From Colius striatus (lineage: Eukaryota; Chordata; Aves; Coliiformes; Coliidae): DNA of 64,000 bases. Positions within the stretch are counted from its first letter, which is position 1; the number at the start of each line of letters is the position of its first letter. The position numbers and the translations under genes are program-made. The notes under the pieces are model-generated. The model did not search any database. It was not told where the DNA came from and saw nothing but the letters and a program-made list of their open reading frames with translations. The stretch covers positions 5,678,001 through 5,742,000 of the forward strand of contig NC_084774.1 of NCBI RefSeq assembly GCF_028858725.1, read 5' to 3'. Shown here in pieces: positions 1 to 11,740 of the stretch.

Positions 1-1934
1 AATACTTCTGTTATGCCACCTCCTCCATGAAACAGGCACTTAACTGACCTCAGGTTACTCAGAAACTACACCCTTCTGAGAGACGGGTGCAGAGGCAAGG
101 GAGTGAAGAGTACTCTGCATTTGTGCCACTCTACTCTTTCTTAGTTACAGTCATGTCTCCCCTCTGCTTCATTAGGGATCCAGGCAGGAATTACAGATGT
201 ATAGCCTGGTAACTCCTGGTTAGCAGCCTGTTGTCACTGCTTCATCCATGCACAGCCTGCCTGCTATGCTGAACCATCAGCAGATAACCATCAAGCAGGC
301 TCTTGCCACTGCCTTCACCACCTCCTTGGCAGTCCCATAACAGCAACATGTGTCAGTACCAACCTCTGCTGCTAACCAAGTCCATCATCCTAGAAGAAAC
401 CTTCTAAAAAAAGATAAAATAGGACAAAGGGATAAGTACTTTAGTGCTGCAGAAACAGCAAACAGGAATTCACATGCTAGAAGTGTGCTTGGGTCTCAGC
501 CAAGCTGTTACTGAAATGCTGAGGTCTCAATTATCTGCTGCATTCAGTGTCATTTCCTACGCTCAAGCTCCACTGTACAACAACAGCACATGTGTTCACG
601 TGGCCATCTCAGACTACAAGCCACAGTACTCAATTCAAGTAGCCAAGGACACTGCAAGTTGTCATAGATGGACAAAAAATTTTATTATATAGAAACTAAA
701 CTGATCTCAACTAGTGAGCTAATAATAGGGCTACCAGACATTATGCAAGAAAATTCAAGGGTCCTGCAACTTTTCCTTGTAAAGATTTACAAGGATGTGA
801 ATGAAAGACCAGAACACTGTTTCTTTTCAAAGGTCCCACTGAAGGAGTGCCCTATTGTTTTTCTGTATGATAACAGCAAAGTTCCTTCCATACTTAGCTA
901 GCACAGAGGATTGAGTGAGAAAGCCTCTAATTTTTTTCAAGAGACACTAATTTTGCAGACAGCTCAACGGTCCAAGCACTCACAGCCAGGGACTGATGGA
1001 ATAAGCTGTGCAGATGGAAACAATTATTTAGAAGGGGAAGGACTCCTGCATGCACGGAGTAACATCTCACTAAAACTGAAGCCTCCCACCAACACATTCC
1101 AGACTCTTGGAGTAATCTACTTTGGGGAATATGGTTTAAGCTACATCAGCTTTCGTATTTCTTTCTCTAAATTTCTTTGCAATCACAAAAACATACTCTC
1201 CTGCAAACTGACCTCACAGTCTTACCAAACAGCAACAAATACCAGAACATATTATAAACATCTGAACCTAAAAGTCTATTTAGAGAAGCAACTTTTCAAG
1301 CAACAAGTTCTGATTTCAGACAAGCTTTTCACTATGCAACACACATGGAAGGACTTACCCACATGATTAACAATGCAGCAGTGAATGACTTCTACCTAAA
1401 GTCCATGGCATTAAATAATTAATGAATCTGAGGCCATATTTGATAGGTAGAATATCAAAGCACCTTAAATAAAAAGAATATTTCTTGGAAAGGAACAAAT
1501 TACAGAAAGTAATAGCTTTAAATAGAATCATTGAATTGATTAGAAATGTCTAATTAAGGGTAATCCTTTCAAGCCAGCTGCATGAAAAATATTTCATATA
1601 ATATGTTGTAGGAGAAAAATAACTCCAGCAGGTTTCAATTAAGACTCACTGCCATATGGATTTCACATCTGCAGCAGGAAGGCTCAAACACCATGTCACA
1701 ACTAAGACATTTTTATGTTTCCAACTGAAAGCACTTAAACTGCTTGGAATAGAAGCATATGGGCCATAACATCTCCAATTAAGCAAACATTTCACTGAAC
1801 TGAGAGGCTAAAAGACACAGAAAGCTAGATCCATTGTATTCTTGGTCATGCATTGTAACCCCTAACTTTTAAAGGGCAAAAGCTATGAGTATACAGCACG
1901 TAACCTTTAGTCCTCTCCCCACCCAGCCAAAGTA
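1..1934. other. No recognisable gene; probable intron or intergenic DNA
   Basis: AT-rich, non-repetitive sequence. The open frames here are short, lack splice-site support and match no family I recognise. If the minus-strand donor at 5366-5361 is real, this stretch would lie in intron 1 of a gene running left out of the window. I found no coding exon that confirms this. Confidence 0.5.
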
Positions 1935-2757
1935 TTCAGTCTTATTAAACATCTTCATCAACGGCCTGGAGGAGGGGACGGAGTGTACTCTCAGCAAGTT
2001 CCCTGATGACCCCAAACTGGGAGAACTGGCTGATTCACCAGAAAGCTGTGCTGCCATTCAGGGAGACCTACACCTCAGGAGGAACAACCCCCTGCACCAG
2101 TACAGGCTGGGGGTGACCTTCTGGAGAGCAGCTCTGAGGAGAGAGACCTGGGAGTGCTGGTTGATAATACATCAAACATGAGTAGCAATGTGCTCTCTTG
2201 GACAAGAAGGCCAATGGCATCCTAGGGGGCATTAAGAATAGTGTAGCCAGCATGTCGAGGGAGGCTCTGCTCCCCCTCTGCTCTACCTTGATGAGGCCTC
2301 ATCTGGAGTCCAGTGTCCAGTTTTGGGCTCCCCAGATCAAGAGGGACAGGGAACTGGAGAGAGTCCAAACTGGAGCATCTTTCTTATGAGGAAGGGCTGC
2401 AGGACCTGGGACTGTTCAGCCTGGAGGAGACTGCGGGGGGAATCCCATTAATACTTACAAGTATTTAAGAGGTGTATGGCAGGAGGATAGGGCAGCACTT
2501 TTTTTCTGTAGTGTCCAGTGATAGGATAAGAGGTAATGAACAAAAGCTAGAACACAAAAAGTTCCACCTAAACGTGAGGAAAAACTACTTTTACTGTAAG
2601 GATGATGGAGCCCTGGCCCAGGCTGCCCAGGCTGGGTGTGGAGGCTCCTTCCTTGAAGGTCTTCCAAACCCATCTGGACACGTTCCTATGTGACCTGATC
2701 TAGATAGACCTGCTTCTGCAGGTCCCTTCCAATATCTACCACTCTGTGATTCTGTGA
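1935..2757 (+). mobile_element. CR1 LINE fragment (5'-truncated, 3' end intact)
   Basis: This is a decayed CR1 non-LTR retrotransposon. The left part encodes a reverse-transcriptase remnant (FINGLEEGTECTLSKF followed by PDDPKLG). The usual catalytic FADD motif reads FPDD here, so the copy is inactive. The right part is the typical CR1 3' region (GGCTGCCCAGGCTGGGTGTGG, then GGTCCCTTCCAATATCTACC) and ends on the CR1 octamer ATTCTGTG at 2749-2756. Frameshifts break the reading frame between the two parts. The left boundary is approximate. Confidence 0.9.
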
Positions 2758-5284
2758 AAAGTAGCACAACCCAATAAAAGTCAGTGATTTTTGATGAGGC
2801 ACTAAAGGAGTGGGGGGTCCTTTGCTCTGTGCAGATAGAGCACTGCAGTGCTCCCTGGAGCAGCTTACACGTGCTATCACAAACACACATGAAAGGCTCC
2901 TCGGGTCACCACCTCATGCAACCCCCTGCTTAAAGCAGGGTCAAAACAGAAACCAGACCAAGATGCTGAGAGCTTTGGCCAGCTTGGTCTTCTAAAGTAC
3001 CAAAGTGTCAGAGGTGCTCGGTGGGCTCCCATTTCAACACTTCCCTGTAACCACAGGAACTGGTATTTTTCCTTAAGGCAAGCTGGACCCTCACCCATGT
3101 ACACTTACAAAGCTTTGACAAGTGACACAATTCTCCACCCAACTAACCGAAGATGTTATGAACTGGAAAACGCTTTTTTTCCTTTCAGCACCAAAAGCAC
3201 CGTCTCAAAAACTGTGCTTTGATGAAACCAAGGGCTACGCTGCTGCTGCTGCGCCCTCTTGGGGCACACGGGACCAGGCTCCAAATCTTCAGCCTTATTT
3301 TTACTCTACATGCTGCTGGGCCAAAAACCCCCAATTCCTCTTTACTAAAAACAGATGTTCACCAAGTCAAATCATCTCATGACTCCTCCAGCAGAAGGAT
3401 GTAAACAGCCACAGCACATTCAGCTGTTACGAAGAGAGGCCTCACTTAAAGGTTAGGGATCCCAAAAGGCTGTGAGACTTTATCCCAAAATGCTTTGACA
3501 TACTAGTTTTGGACATGTTTACCACTGAAATCCATCAAAACACATTAGGTCACTTGAGTTTACACTAGATCAGATTTTGTGTCTTTTATCAATTTTTTTT
3601 CAAGAGTTTTCAGCTCAGAAGGGGAAGGAACCAAGAATTAACTTTTTGCACCATACAATGCTTCCCAATGGAGCCTTCTTGTTTAACAAACCCCACCCCT
3701 GTAGCATGCTTGAAAAGTAAATGCTTTACAAATAAGAAGGAGGGGAAAAGAGAGAGATAAAATTATGTGCAAAAGGTTATAAAACACATGAAGCAGAGTT
3801 TGGTATATAGAAATGCAGGCTTCTGTCTCCCAGAAGGCTTAACCTCTGCCAAAACAAACTCCTACTAATGCTGTGCTCCAAAGCATTCATTCCAGGTTTT
3901 GGTATCAAACTTTTACAGCAAAGAAAACTACACACTTGCTACAATATAGAAGCACCCTGGGATAGAAGCTGCTGTGTGCGTATGAGAAATGATGCTTTGC
4001 CCCAGGTGAAGAAGAGACCTTACAGGTGAATTAAATCCAAAACAACAGAAAAGCCTTCATCCTTAACAACATTTTCTATTTGCAGTCACTGCAAAACAAT
4101 CACACTGGCAGGAACTCTACTACAATATCCAAGTCTGCAAGTTCTGATGCTCTGATTGATGCCCAGAGAACAACTTTTACACACAATAAGGAAATCAAAG
4201 CACAAATATATTGATGCTATTTAAGTGCCGGCAGATTACAAGGCAGCCCAGAGGTGATGCCACGCTAACACTGTGAGCTCCCAATGCTCAGCAAATTTAG
4301 GCTCAGGGGCAAGTGTTACAGCTACATTCAAGGAAAGAAATATTTTAACAAAGGTGGATACCAAGTGAAGTCTACAGAGCTCAAAGCAAGTCCCCACATC
4401 TGTAGGTGTGGGCATTCTTCAGGTCCCTACATTCTCCAGGGTCAGGTTCACACATCACCAACCTCTTGGAAGAAACACAGACCCATAGGAAAGCCAAAAT
4501 GGCTTTTCCATGCTACTTTTATCCAAATCCACACACAGAAGTTTTATTTGTAACAGCCAACTGTTTAGTTGTGTGTTATTTCTCATAGCTCAGACACAGG
4601 AAAACCAAGTATAAATCACTAGTGCCACCAGCATAGCTGTGGTACTGGGGAGCTCCACCAGGACTGGTACTCCTCAAAATAGGTGTCTCAAGCAGGTTTT
4701 GGCCTCTGGCACCAACCTCTCTGCTATTACTGAGACATTGCAAGCAACAGCCAGCCCAGTCAAGTTAAAGTTACTCTGAGTGTATTTACACAAACTAAAA
4801 ACTACTCAAAGCATATACTTTGGTATCACCAGGCTTTAAAACATCACCATGCAATACAAAAAGCAGCAATATTCTACTGCACCTTGAGACAGTTTACCTG
4901 CTTACCCCAGTTCATCCACTTCTTTGCAGTGATGATCCCAGTAAAATGTTTTTACCTTGAGTGGTGGCATTTTGGAAAGTGCCTTAAGTTAATAGGGTTT
5001 CTGACTGAACTGAGATTACCAGAGTACAACATGGTTAAGAAGTGCCATCCCATAGAGACAGGAGGCAGCCCTGGTGATTCAGCTGCAAGATTAAGTCCTT
5101 CTTGTCAATGTGTTTTTAAGTGCACATGGACCAGGCAGAAAAGAGAAAAACCTTGAGTCTACCAGCAAACGTCCTTTGCTGGCTCAGGTAAGGCAGCTCT
5201 GAGACAGCAGTAGGGGGGCTGTAGCTGAAACAATAACCTCATCTGCAGCGGGGCAGGGGAAGACACAGTCCATGGGAAAACAGC
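2758..5284. other. No recognisable gene
   Basis: Non-coding in appearance. There are several short open frames on both strands, but none has convincing splice sites, a family motif or a promoter. It may be intronic to the leftward transcript suggested by the CpG island that follows. Confidence 0.5.
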
Positions 5285-5830
5285 CCTGAACCGCGTTACA
5301 GCCCTTGCGGCGACAGGACCCGCACTCCGCTGGGGCACAGCGGAGCCTCCCGAGCCCCAGCTTACCTGGGCAGGTCCACGCTGCGGACAAGAGCAGTCGA
5401 GACGGGGAGAAGAAAAAGACGCGAGGCGAGCGGGCTCTCCCTCCGCATCTGACTGCGGGGCCGCCGCGCTCCGAGCCCCTCCGCAACCACCGGGTCCTTC
5501 CCGGGGCTCCCGCTCCGCAGCCGCGCCCGCGACAGGAGAAGCGGGACGAGGCGGGACGAGGGACCCCGTCCGTCCCTCCCTCAGCAGCGCCCGGGCGGGG
5601 AGCAGCCCGCCCTCAGCCCCGGCCCGGCCCCTGCGCGGGCTGCGGGAGCGGCGGGGGCGGGGCGGACCCCACGCGGGGCGGCTGCCTGAGCTCGCCCCGC
5701 ACCCGCGGCTGCAGCCGTGGCCGCTCCCGCGCCATCCCCCCCCGCCAGCAGGAGGAACAAAGCCGGGCGTCCCCGAAGAAGCACCCGAGCACCCTCTGGG
5801 GAGGAGGCTGGCGGGGATCGCCTCGGCAAA
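5285..5830 (-). promoter_or_regulatory. CpG island, probable promoter of an unidentified leftward gene
   Basis: An abrupt GC- and CpG-rich block between AT-rich flanks, with Sp1-type GC boxes around 5650-5665. On the minus strand there is a textbook donor, CCCAG then GTAAGC, with the exon ending at 5366. I saw no comparable donor on the plus strand. This suggests an untranslated first exon of roughly 200-400 bases, transcribed leftward, with an intron of at least 5.3 kb running off the window. RALGAPB lies next to ADIG in mammals and is one candidate, but no coding exon is present here to test it. Long open frames on both strands through the island (up to 281 codons) are low-complexity Pro/Arg/Ala/Gly readings, not proteins. 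Confidence 0.6.
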
Positions 5831-7615
5831 CGGTTTTTTGTTGTTTGGGGTTTTTTTTTTCCCCTCTAAATAAAGGGCTTGTGAAAATAAAGAGGTGGAC
5901 AAACAAGCTTTATTTAAGAGCATACTGCTCTGGACAAATATTTGGATGTGGAGTTCATGGGACAGGGAGAAAACACAAGTAAACATGAATGAAACCTGCT
6001 TCATAATTAGTGCAGGCTAGTGGAAGTGTTTCACAGGCTGCCCATGCAAGACTCCAGAGAGACCCAAGGAGCAAAGACCAGTGTTCTTCAAAAACAGTAA
6101 CGTGCTCTGTGAGATGCAGCTTCCTAATCCAGGACCTCTTTAGAAAAAGGTTTGTTGAAGGTATGCATTAACACCGAAGCTGTTCTGTTCATAGCCAGAC
6201 ATCTGGCCACTAAATTATGGCTCATCCCAGCCCCAGCAACCTTTTTGTGTTCCCACCAACAGTTTAAACCCAGTTGTTGAGTGCTTCTCTAGGCTATAAT
6301 CTAACCTCCTATCAGCCTGCTAGCTGTGCTGAAAAGCACATCCCAAACAGAAAGGAAATGCATGCTCAGTATCTAAGGGCTTCATTATTTCTTGTTAATT
6401 GGAGGTAGGCTTCTTTCATTTGTTAGATCTAGGTGTTGAAAAAATGTTTCCTACTTTCAGCACTGACAAACTGGAGATCAGAGAAGTGTAAATTGCAGTA
6501 TGAGTAAAGTAATCACTGAGCTGCACTGCATTTAAGCTCCAGTAGGAACCACTACTGAGAGCTATCACCTTGATCTTATTTGTTTGAAATCAAAGATCGG
6601 TAATGGTGAATAGAGAGCATTGCTGTTGCCATTGTAGTGTGAAGTACACACCAGCACTGGACAACATGCTGACTGCTACCATCCATTTAACTATTAACCA
6701 GTTAGCACTGTTCACTCTGAAAGCAGCTGTTGTGACCCAAGCAGGCGTTGACTTAGCCTTAGTAAATTTCCTCTTCAGAGAACAAACCATGCTGTAGTAG
6801 CTCCCATTGATGCTGAGCAGGATTGCTGCTAGTGGCTGTGGGACTCCCTGCTTTAATTTCACCCTGAGGTGGTTCTCTGAGCCTGTTCCAGTTTCATCCC
6901 CAAGACTGAAGCCAACAGCTCTCTGCTCTCCAGCCTCAGAGAACCCAGGATTTTCAAAACTTTTTCACCCAGCAAACCAAACAGTTGAGCCATGTGGATA
7001 ATCAGAGAGGATGGCAGCAGTTGAATCCTCAGGGCATTAGAGATCTGAAGCAACTGGCAGACAAAGTTCCAGGTTAGAGAAGAAAGTGTATTGCACAATA
7101 GCTGGTGAAGAAAAGGAAGAACAGAATTGTCACACCCACGATGTCTTCAGAAGTGGTTTCATTTTCAGTAGGATATAAATTATTTGAGGCCATGAGTGCT
7201 TGGTCTCTTCTGTCACCCACCCAACACAACTAGCAAGCCATTCAGTGTGAGCATTATGTCCTACAAGAGACAAGTTTAGACCTCAGTTCTTCAAACTGCT
7301 GTATCAATACTTGGATACATGAAGAGCTCTGGGAGAGCCAAACAGTACCCCATACAAGTCCAAGTTCAGTCATAGTATTGTTTCAGTATTCTTTTAACAA
7401 CACCAATGAAAAATGATGTTACTACACTGACTTGGGTGGTGTTAATGATGTCAAAAAAACTTTGACTTGCTGAAGGTCAGCATCAGGGGGTGCTAGTCAA
7501 ACAACTGCAGCAATTTAAGATGATACCAGTCCTTACCTAGACTAGCCTAACACAGGTTATTGCTTCAGCAAAACTAGTGGAAGTAAATGTGAGTGAGTAC
7601 CTCAGTTGCTGCAAT
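5831..7615. other. Gap between CpG island and possible ADIG 3' end; nothing recognised
   Basis: No exon or repeat recognised. AATAAA occurs on the plus strand shortly after the CpG island, within 5869-5892. On the minus strand, AATAAA at 5914-5909 and ATTAAA at 6857-6852 could serve as poly(A) signals for ADIG, but nothing ties them to it. Confidence 0.4.
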
Positions 7616-7702
7616 TCAAAAATCCCAGCAATGTAAATGAGTAGACAGGACTGTGAATAGGGACAGTGGAGGCACAGAGCAGCTTTCCCTTCTGAGCCCC
7701 GT
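7616..7702 (-). CDS. ADIG: Possible ADIG terminal coding exon 3
   Basis: A strong acceptor on the minus strand (TATGTTCCTTTGCAG) precedes a phase-0 frame of 28 codons, ending HLHCWDF and a TGA stop at 7618-7616. The phase matches the exon 2 donor at 8306. There is no family support for this peptide that I can recall, so it is a splice-logic prediction only. Confidence 0.3.
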   Translation of the reverse strand, partial: TGLRRESCSVPPLSLFTVLSTHLHCWDF

Positions 7703-10442
7703 CTGCAAAGGAACATACAGTCAAGGCACAGGGAAAGAGAACACACACAAGACACTAAGCTCTTCCACTGCTTCAAATAGATCTTTGGGGATTTGTATAA
7801 AGCCTAAGAGGACTGGGATTGCCATGTTTGCAAAGAGACTTCTGGCTTCAGCTCTTATTCAAAAAGTGAAATATGTCTAATTTTTAGTCACAGGCTCCAC
7901 TGTAAAAAACCTAAAAGCAGCTTTTAAAAATGCATGGTGCCAGCCAGTGTCAGTTTAACAGTAAACTTCTTATCTTAAAGGAATAAAAAACCATTTTCAC
8001 TGTTTCAAATGCAATTCTCAAAGACTTTTAAAATATGTATACATACCTTTCAATCTGTATATACACTCATATTTATATGGTACACACATTCTGTAGGATT
8101 TTATGTTCCTTTACCTTGTCTACAACAGGAGTTGTTGCAAATAGGGAAGATGGGAAAAATCTCTTGTTAGTCATTAACCAAGCAGACACCAGTCTTGCAG
8201 TTTTCTCTTACTCAAGAGGCCAGTGAGTCAGGCAGGAGAGAAAAAATCGGAACTGAGGCACAAAAGCAATAGATAGGTAAAGAGGTAGTGTGGTCATGCT
8301 ACTCACCATCACTATGTTACAGAAATCACTCCTCTCAACATGGGAATATCTTATCTTCTGGTTCTGAGACCAGTTGTCTAAGACTACAGCAAAAAGACTT
8401 TGGTTTTGGCTTTTTGGATTTGAATTCAGATAAGCAGGCTTGGGTGTCAGGTTTCCTAGAGTTTCAACGCATTGCGACTCCTCTTGCATTTCTGTACTGG
8501 CTGTATCACTCTGGCTTTCTTCCTCTGTTGGTTCACTCTCAAATTTAGAGTCAGAATCAGGCTCATCAGAAGACTGATCCTTTATTTCTTCTGCACTGGG
8601 CATCTGTGCTAAAAACAGGTTTAAAAAGAACATGTAAAATACCTGTACGTTACTTTTTCTACCTAAGTGCAAGCCTTGCATGTTCCATCTAGGAGCTGGG
8701 CAAGGTTCTTCTGAAGCTTTTTCAGCTGAAATAAGGGATTTCCAAATCCAACTAGGCAACAGAAGGCCTGTACAAGTGTTTGATTTTAACCAACTGTGTC
8801 TTAATCAGAGACTGTATTAAAGGAGAAGCTGAAACACACACCCCTTCTTGTGCCTGCTGTAAACTAGCATAAAATAAGTGGATATGTCTGAATTATTTAG
8901 TAAGTTAATAACAGGAGCACTGTTTTCTTTTTTACCTTAAGTGTGATTGAGAAACTACTTAATGTTTTAATCCCATAAATGCACTAGTTGTGTTTAGTTG
9001 TGTTGATGATGGAATTCAGGCCCTTTATGGAAACTGTTGGAGGACTGGTACTAATAACAATCACCATAGGGCCAGAAAATGTGAAGGTAAATGTAGTAAG
9101 TGTAACCTCAAAATCTTGTTCAAAGCATCAAAAGATTCCAGAGTTACTCTATCCAGGCAAAAAGCTAACACTCAAGTGTAAGTATTTGGAACAGCTATCC
9201 CTTACCTATGCAAAATAGGTATTTTATTCTGCTTTCTGTACACCAGCTGCAAGCCATGCCTAGGGCTGCTCGGGGTCACAAACTCTCACAGCCTGTGCTC
9301 CTTCATTCCTGTGCTCAGTTACCCACAAGAGTACCCACAATTTGAGTGTGTGGAGGGAAGATCCTTTTACTGAAGCAAGGAGAGGCTGTTACGAGCACCA
9401 GCCATGTGCTAAGCCTGCGAAATGGGAGCTGAAAGTAAAACACACAGCATGCAGGATGAGAAAAGGAGTACAGGTCCTTGTTGTGGTACCTCCTGTTCCT
9501 CTGCTCTCTGTGGGTGCTGTCTCATTGTTGCTATTCCTACGAGATCTATTACAGGACTGACTACCACGTTATTCAGTAGGAACAGAGGGTACCAGAGAGA
9601 AAGAAAAGCTTGCTGAAGTGAAATTTTGTTATTTTCCTTTCCACAGCTGCTCTGCAAAGGCAGAACCACTGCTTTTCAGCTTAGGATTGATCCCTCATCC
9701 TGGATTGCTTATGCTCCAGCATTAGAGAAAGCTAGCAAAGGTTCATCCTCAGGAGTACATCAACAAGACTATTATTAGCCTAAACTCAAGCCTGTCATCA
9801 GTTACTGACATGTTGGAAACAAGAATCAGTGATGGCTTGGGAAAGATGAGTGAAATACACAAATAAATCAAAATATACATCCTGCTCCTTTCAGAAATTT
9901 TCTATCAGCCTGAGCACTGACAAAAGAATCTCTTTAACAGCTTCCCCCACCCCTAAAGAAAGGTTTGAAAGTGTATGAAATGAGAGGGTTAGGTTTGCTT
10001 TCTGGGGATTTTTTTAATAGACATTTAAAAAACTACTTGTCCTTTCCTTTCTTAAATCAAATAACCTCTGAGAAAAAGGGTGAGGGGAAGGAAGAACAGC
10101 TGACAGCAGCTTATCTTCTCAAGCATTTTTAATAGAAAAGTATAATAATTTGAGTTTGGTTTTCCATATGCTGACAACAGTACTGAAAAAAACCCTCTAG
10201 TTTCCTTCTATGACAAGTGGTATTAGCCTAAAAATAGCTAGCAGAGTGCTTTAAAGATAAAGTTAAATAAAGTCTTTATACAGGAGCATTTTATCTGATC
10301 AACTACAGAACTTACCTTCATTAAGTAGGAGCTGTAGCCAGATAATCATCATGATCAACAGCATTACAAATGGCAAACAAAACCAGAAGAAAAGAAGAGG
10401 AAAGGTCAGATCATTCACTAAAGGAACCAGAGGATACTTCAT
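7616..10442 (-). CDS. ADIG: Adipogenin (ADIG), small single-pass membrane protein, spliced
   Basis: Adipogenin is a micro-membrane protein of ER and lipid droplets in fat cells; it is reported to act with seipin in lipid-droplet formation. The start at 10442 opens with [14 protein letters not shown], the signature N-terminus of the family as I remember it. One strongly hydrophobic helix follows (about residues 15-41, including [19 protein letters not shown]). Exon 1 (10442-10316) ends after GAA G at GTAAGT. Exon 2 (8608-8307) enters in phase through TTTTTAG and encodes a Ser/Glu/Asp-rich tail. The two exons join without a frameshift, giving 143 codons. Exon 2 then meets a GTGAGT donor; a candidate exon 3 (7702-7616) would close a protein of 171 residues, whereas reading through that donor gives 175. 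Mammalian ADIG has about 80 residues, so the tail is unusually long. Identity rests on exon 1; the 3' structure is inferred. Confidence 0.78.
8307..8608 (-). CDS. ADIG: ADIG coding exon 2 (acidic tail)
   Basis: The acceptor CTGTTTTTAG lies at 8609-8618 on the minus strand, and the exon keeps the frame from exon 1 (A-Q-M-P-S-A-E-E...). Roughly the first 45 residues are rich in Ser, Asp and Glu (for example [19 protein letters not shown]), like a disordered, kinase-CK2-type acidic tail. The later part contains [12 protein letters not shown]. The exon most simply ends at GTGAGT (8306-8301). Without splicing the frame runs on to a stop at 8210-8208, but that extra stretch ([12 protein letters not shown]...) looks intronic. 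Confidence 0.7.
10316..10442 (-). CDS. ADIG: ADIG coding exon 1 (start codon and membrane helix)
   Basis: Encodes residues 1-42 plus one base (phase 1). It holds the conserved N-terminus and the whole transmembrane helix, ending LLLNE. The donor is GAAG then GTAAGT on the minus strand. The start context is GCAATGA, with no other in-frame ATG that would fit the family better. The upstream extent of the exon (5' UTR) cannot be fixed from sequence. Confidence 0.87.
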
Positions 10443-11419
10443 TGCTTGCTTCAGGTTACACTAAGTTTAGAACAGCTCTGCTCTGCTTTACTACCTTTTA
10501 ATAACTGCCATTGCATCACTCTTAATCTCAAGAAGACAACTGATATACTCAAAGGGGAGAGTCCTGTGCTATGCAGGAAGGGAGGAATAAGGATTACCTA
10601 CAGGATAAGAGCAACTCAGAAAACATCTGATTTGATTGTCATTCTTTCAGCTGCTATTTCAAGGATAAATACAAGTTAAGAAGCTTTCAAGACTTATGTT
10701 AAAACAATAGTTAAAGGTGTGTTTATGTCTTCAGAGATACAGGGTACATATCAAAGCATTTCAGCTGCTTTGAAACTGGGTAGCCAAGGTTCCTTTTAAG
10801 AAATCAATACATCAGAATCAACCCCTCAGAGATGTGTAGAACATGACTAGCTAGAAGATACTTGTCTCAGGCTTTCTTATTTGACATGGAGCACGAATAT
10901 GTCCCACATTAATATGGACTCTGTTTTTAACCTAATCTGTCCCTTTAGAGACATGTTAACCCATTAGGAAAAGAATTCTTTGCATTTTAGTCACCTTTCT
11001 ATCTCCCTTTTATCTAAGAAAGGCAAGCTAGCATGGTTCATAGGATTTATGTCCATAAAGGTATCGCTTAATAGTAAAGGAGCTCAGCAATGAGCAAAGT
11101 AGGAAGAGATACGTGACTCTGGTAACTTGATATTCATCCCACTGTACATTTCTCCTTCAGTAAAACAAACCATTATCCATCATTTACCTCACACGGGGTT
11201 ATTTGGCTAAATTGTTTGTGTAGCTCTCGGTAAACCTTAGAGGAAAGCGGCTATGTGAGTGTATGCTATGACTGATTGCACGCATTTAATGTTCTTACTT
11301 GTGTGCGTTTGTTTTTATGTAGCAACAGCCCCTTGAAATGAGATTTTAATCCCAAGAACTAAATGAACTTTGCAATTCTTATTAATTCACCTTATTACCA
11401 CCCGTGTAATAAACTAAAG
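10443..11419. promoter_or_regulatory. Intergenic stretch between ADIG and ACTR5
   Basis: About 1 kb of AT-rich sequence separates the ADIG start codon from the ACTR5 CpG island. Any ADIG promoter and 5' UTR should be here. It has no CpG island of its own, which suits a tissue-restricted gene. I could not find a convincing PPAR-type direct repeat by eye. Confidence 0.4.
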
Positions 11420-11740
11420 CCATTATTCCCCGCTGTGTGCGTCGGGTAAACAAGCGAGAAAAGCCATTAATGCCCCGACTTTCACGGACGCGAAGTATTT
11501 GCAGTCCCCATTTCACACAGCGCGGGCTGAAGGTTGGTGGCATCTCTGACAGCCAGGCTGTCCCCGGGGCAGCGACACGAGTGACGGAGGGGAGCCGAAT
11601 GCAGGGCTGTGATCGCTTCCCATCAGCGGTGACGCGTTCCCTCAGGCGTGTCACCGCGACCACCGCGCTGCCCCCGGCTCCTCACCCGGCCGTGCGCCAC
11701 GCACACTGCGGGAGCTTTTCGGTCCGGCTTTAAGGGGCTG

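Noticed and set aside
1-5366. RALGAPB as the leftward gene
   Set aside because: Only synteny suggests it. I found no exon encoding its N-terminus on the minus strand here, so no symbol was given.
5159-6004. 281-codon minus-strand open frame and a 225-codon plus-strand frame across the CpG island
   Set aside because: Composition is low-complexity Pro/Arg/Gly/Ala from CpG-rich DNA, long frames exist on both strands at once, and there is no family motif. Treated as promoter and untranslated sequence.
1-11400. SLC32A1 or ARHGAP40 expected next to ACTR5 from the human gene order
   Set aside because: No transporter-like multi-helix exon or RhoGAP motif is visible on either strand; the interval instead holds ADIG.
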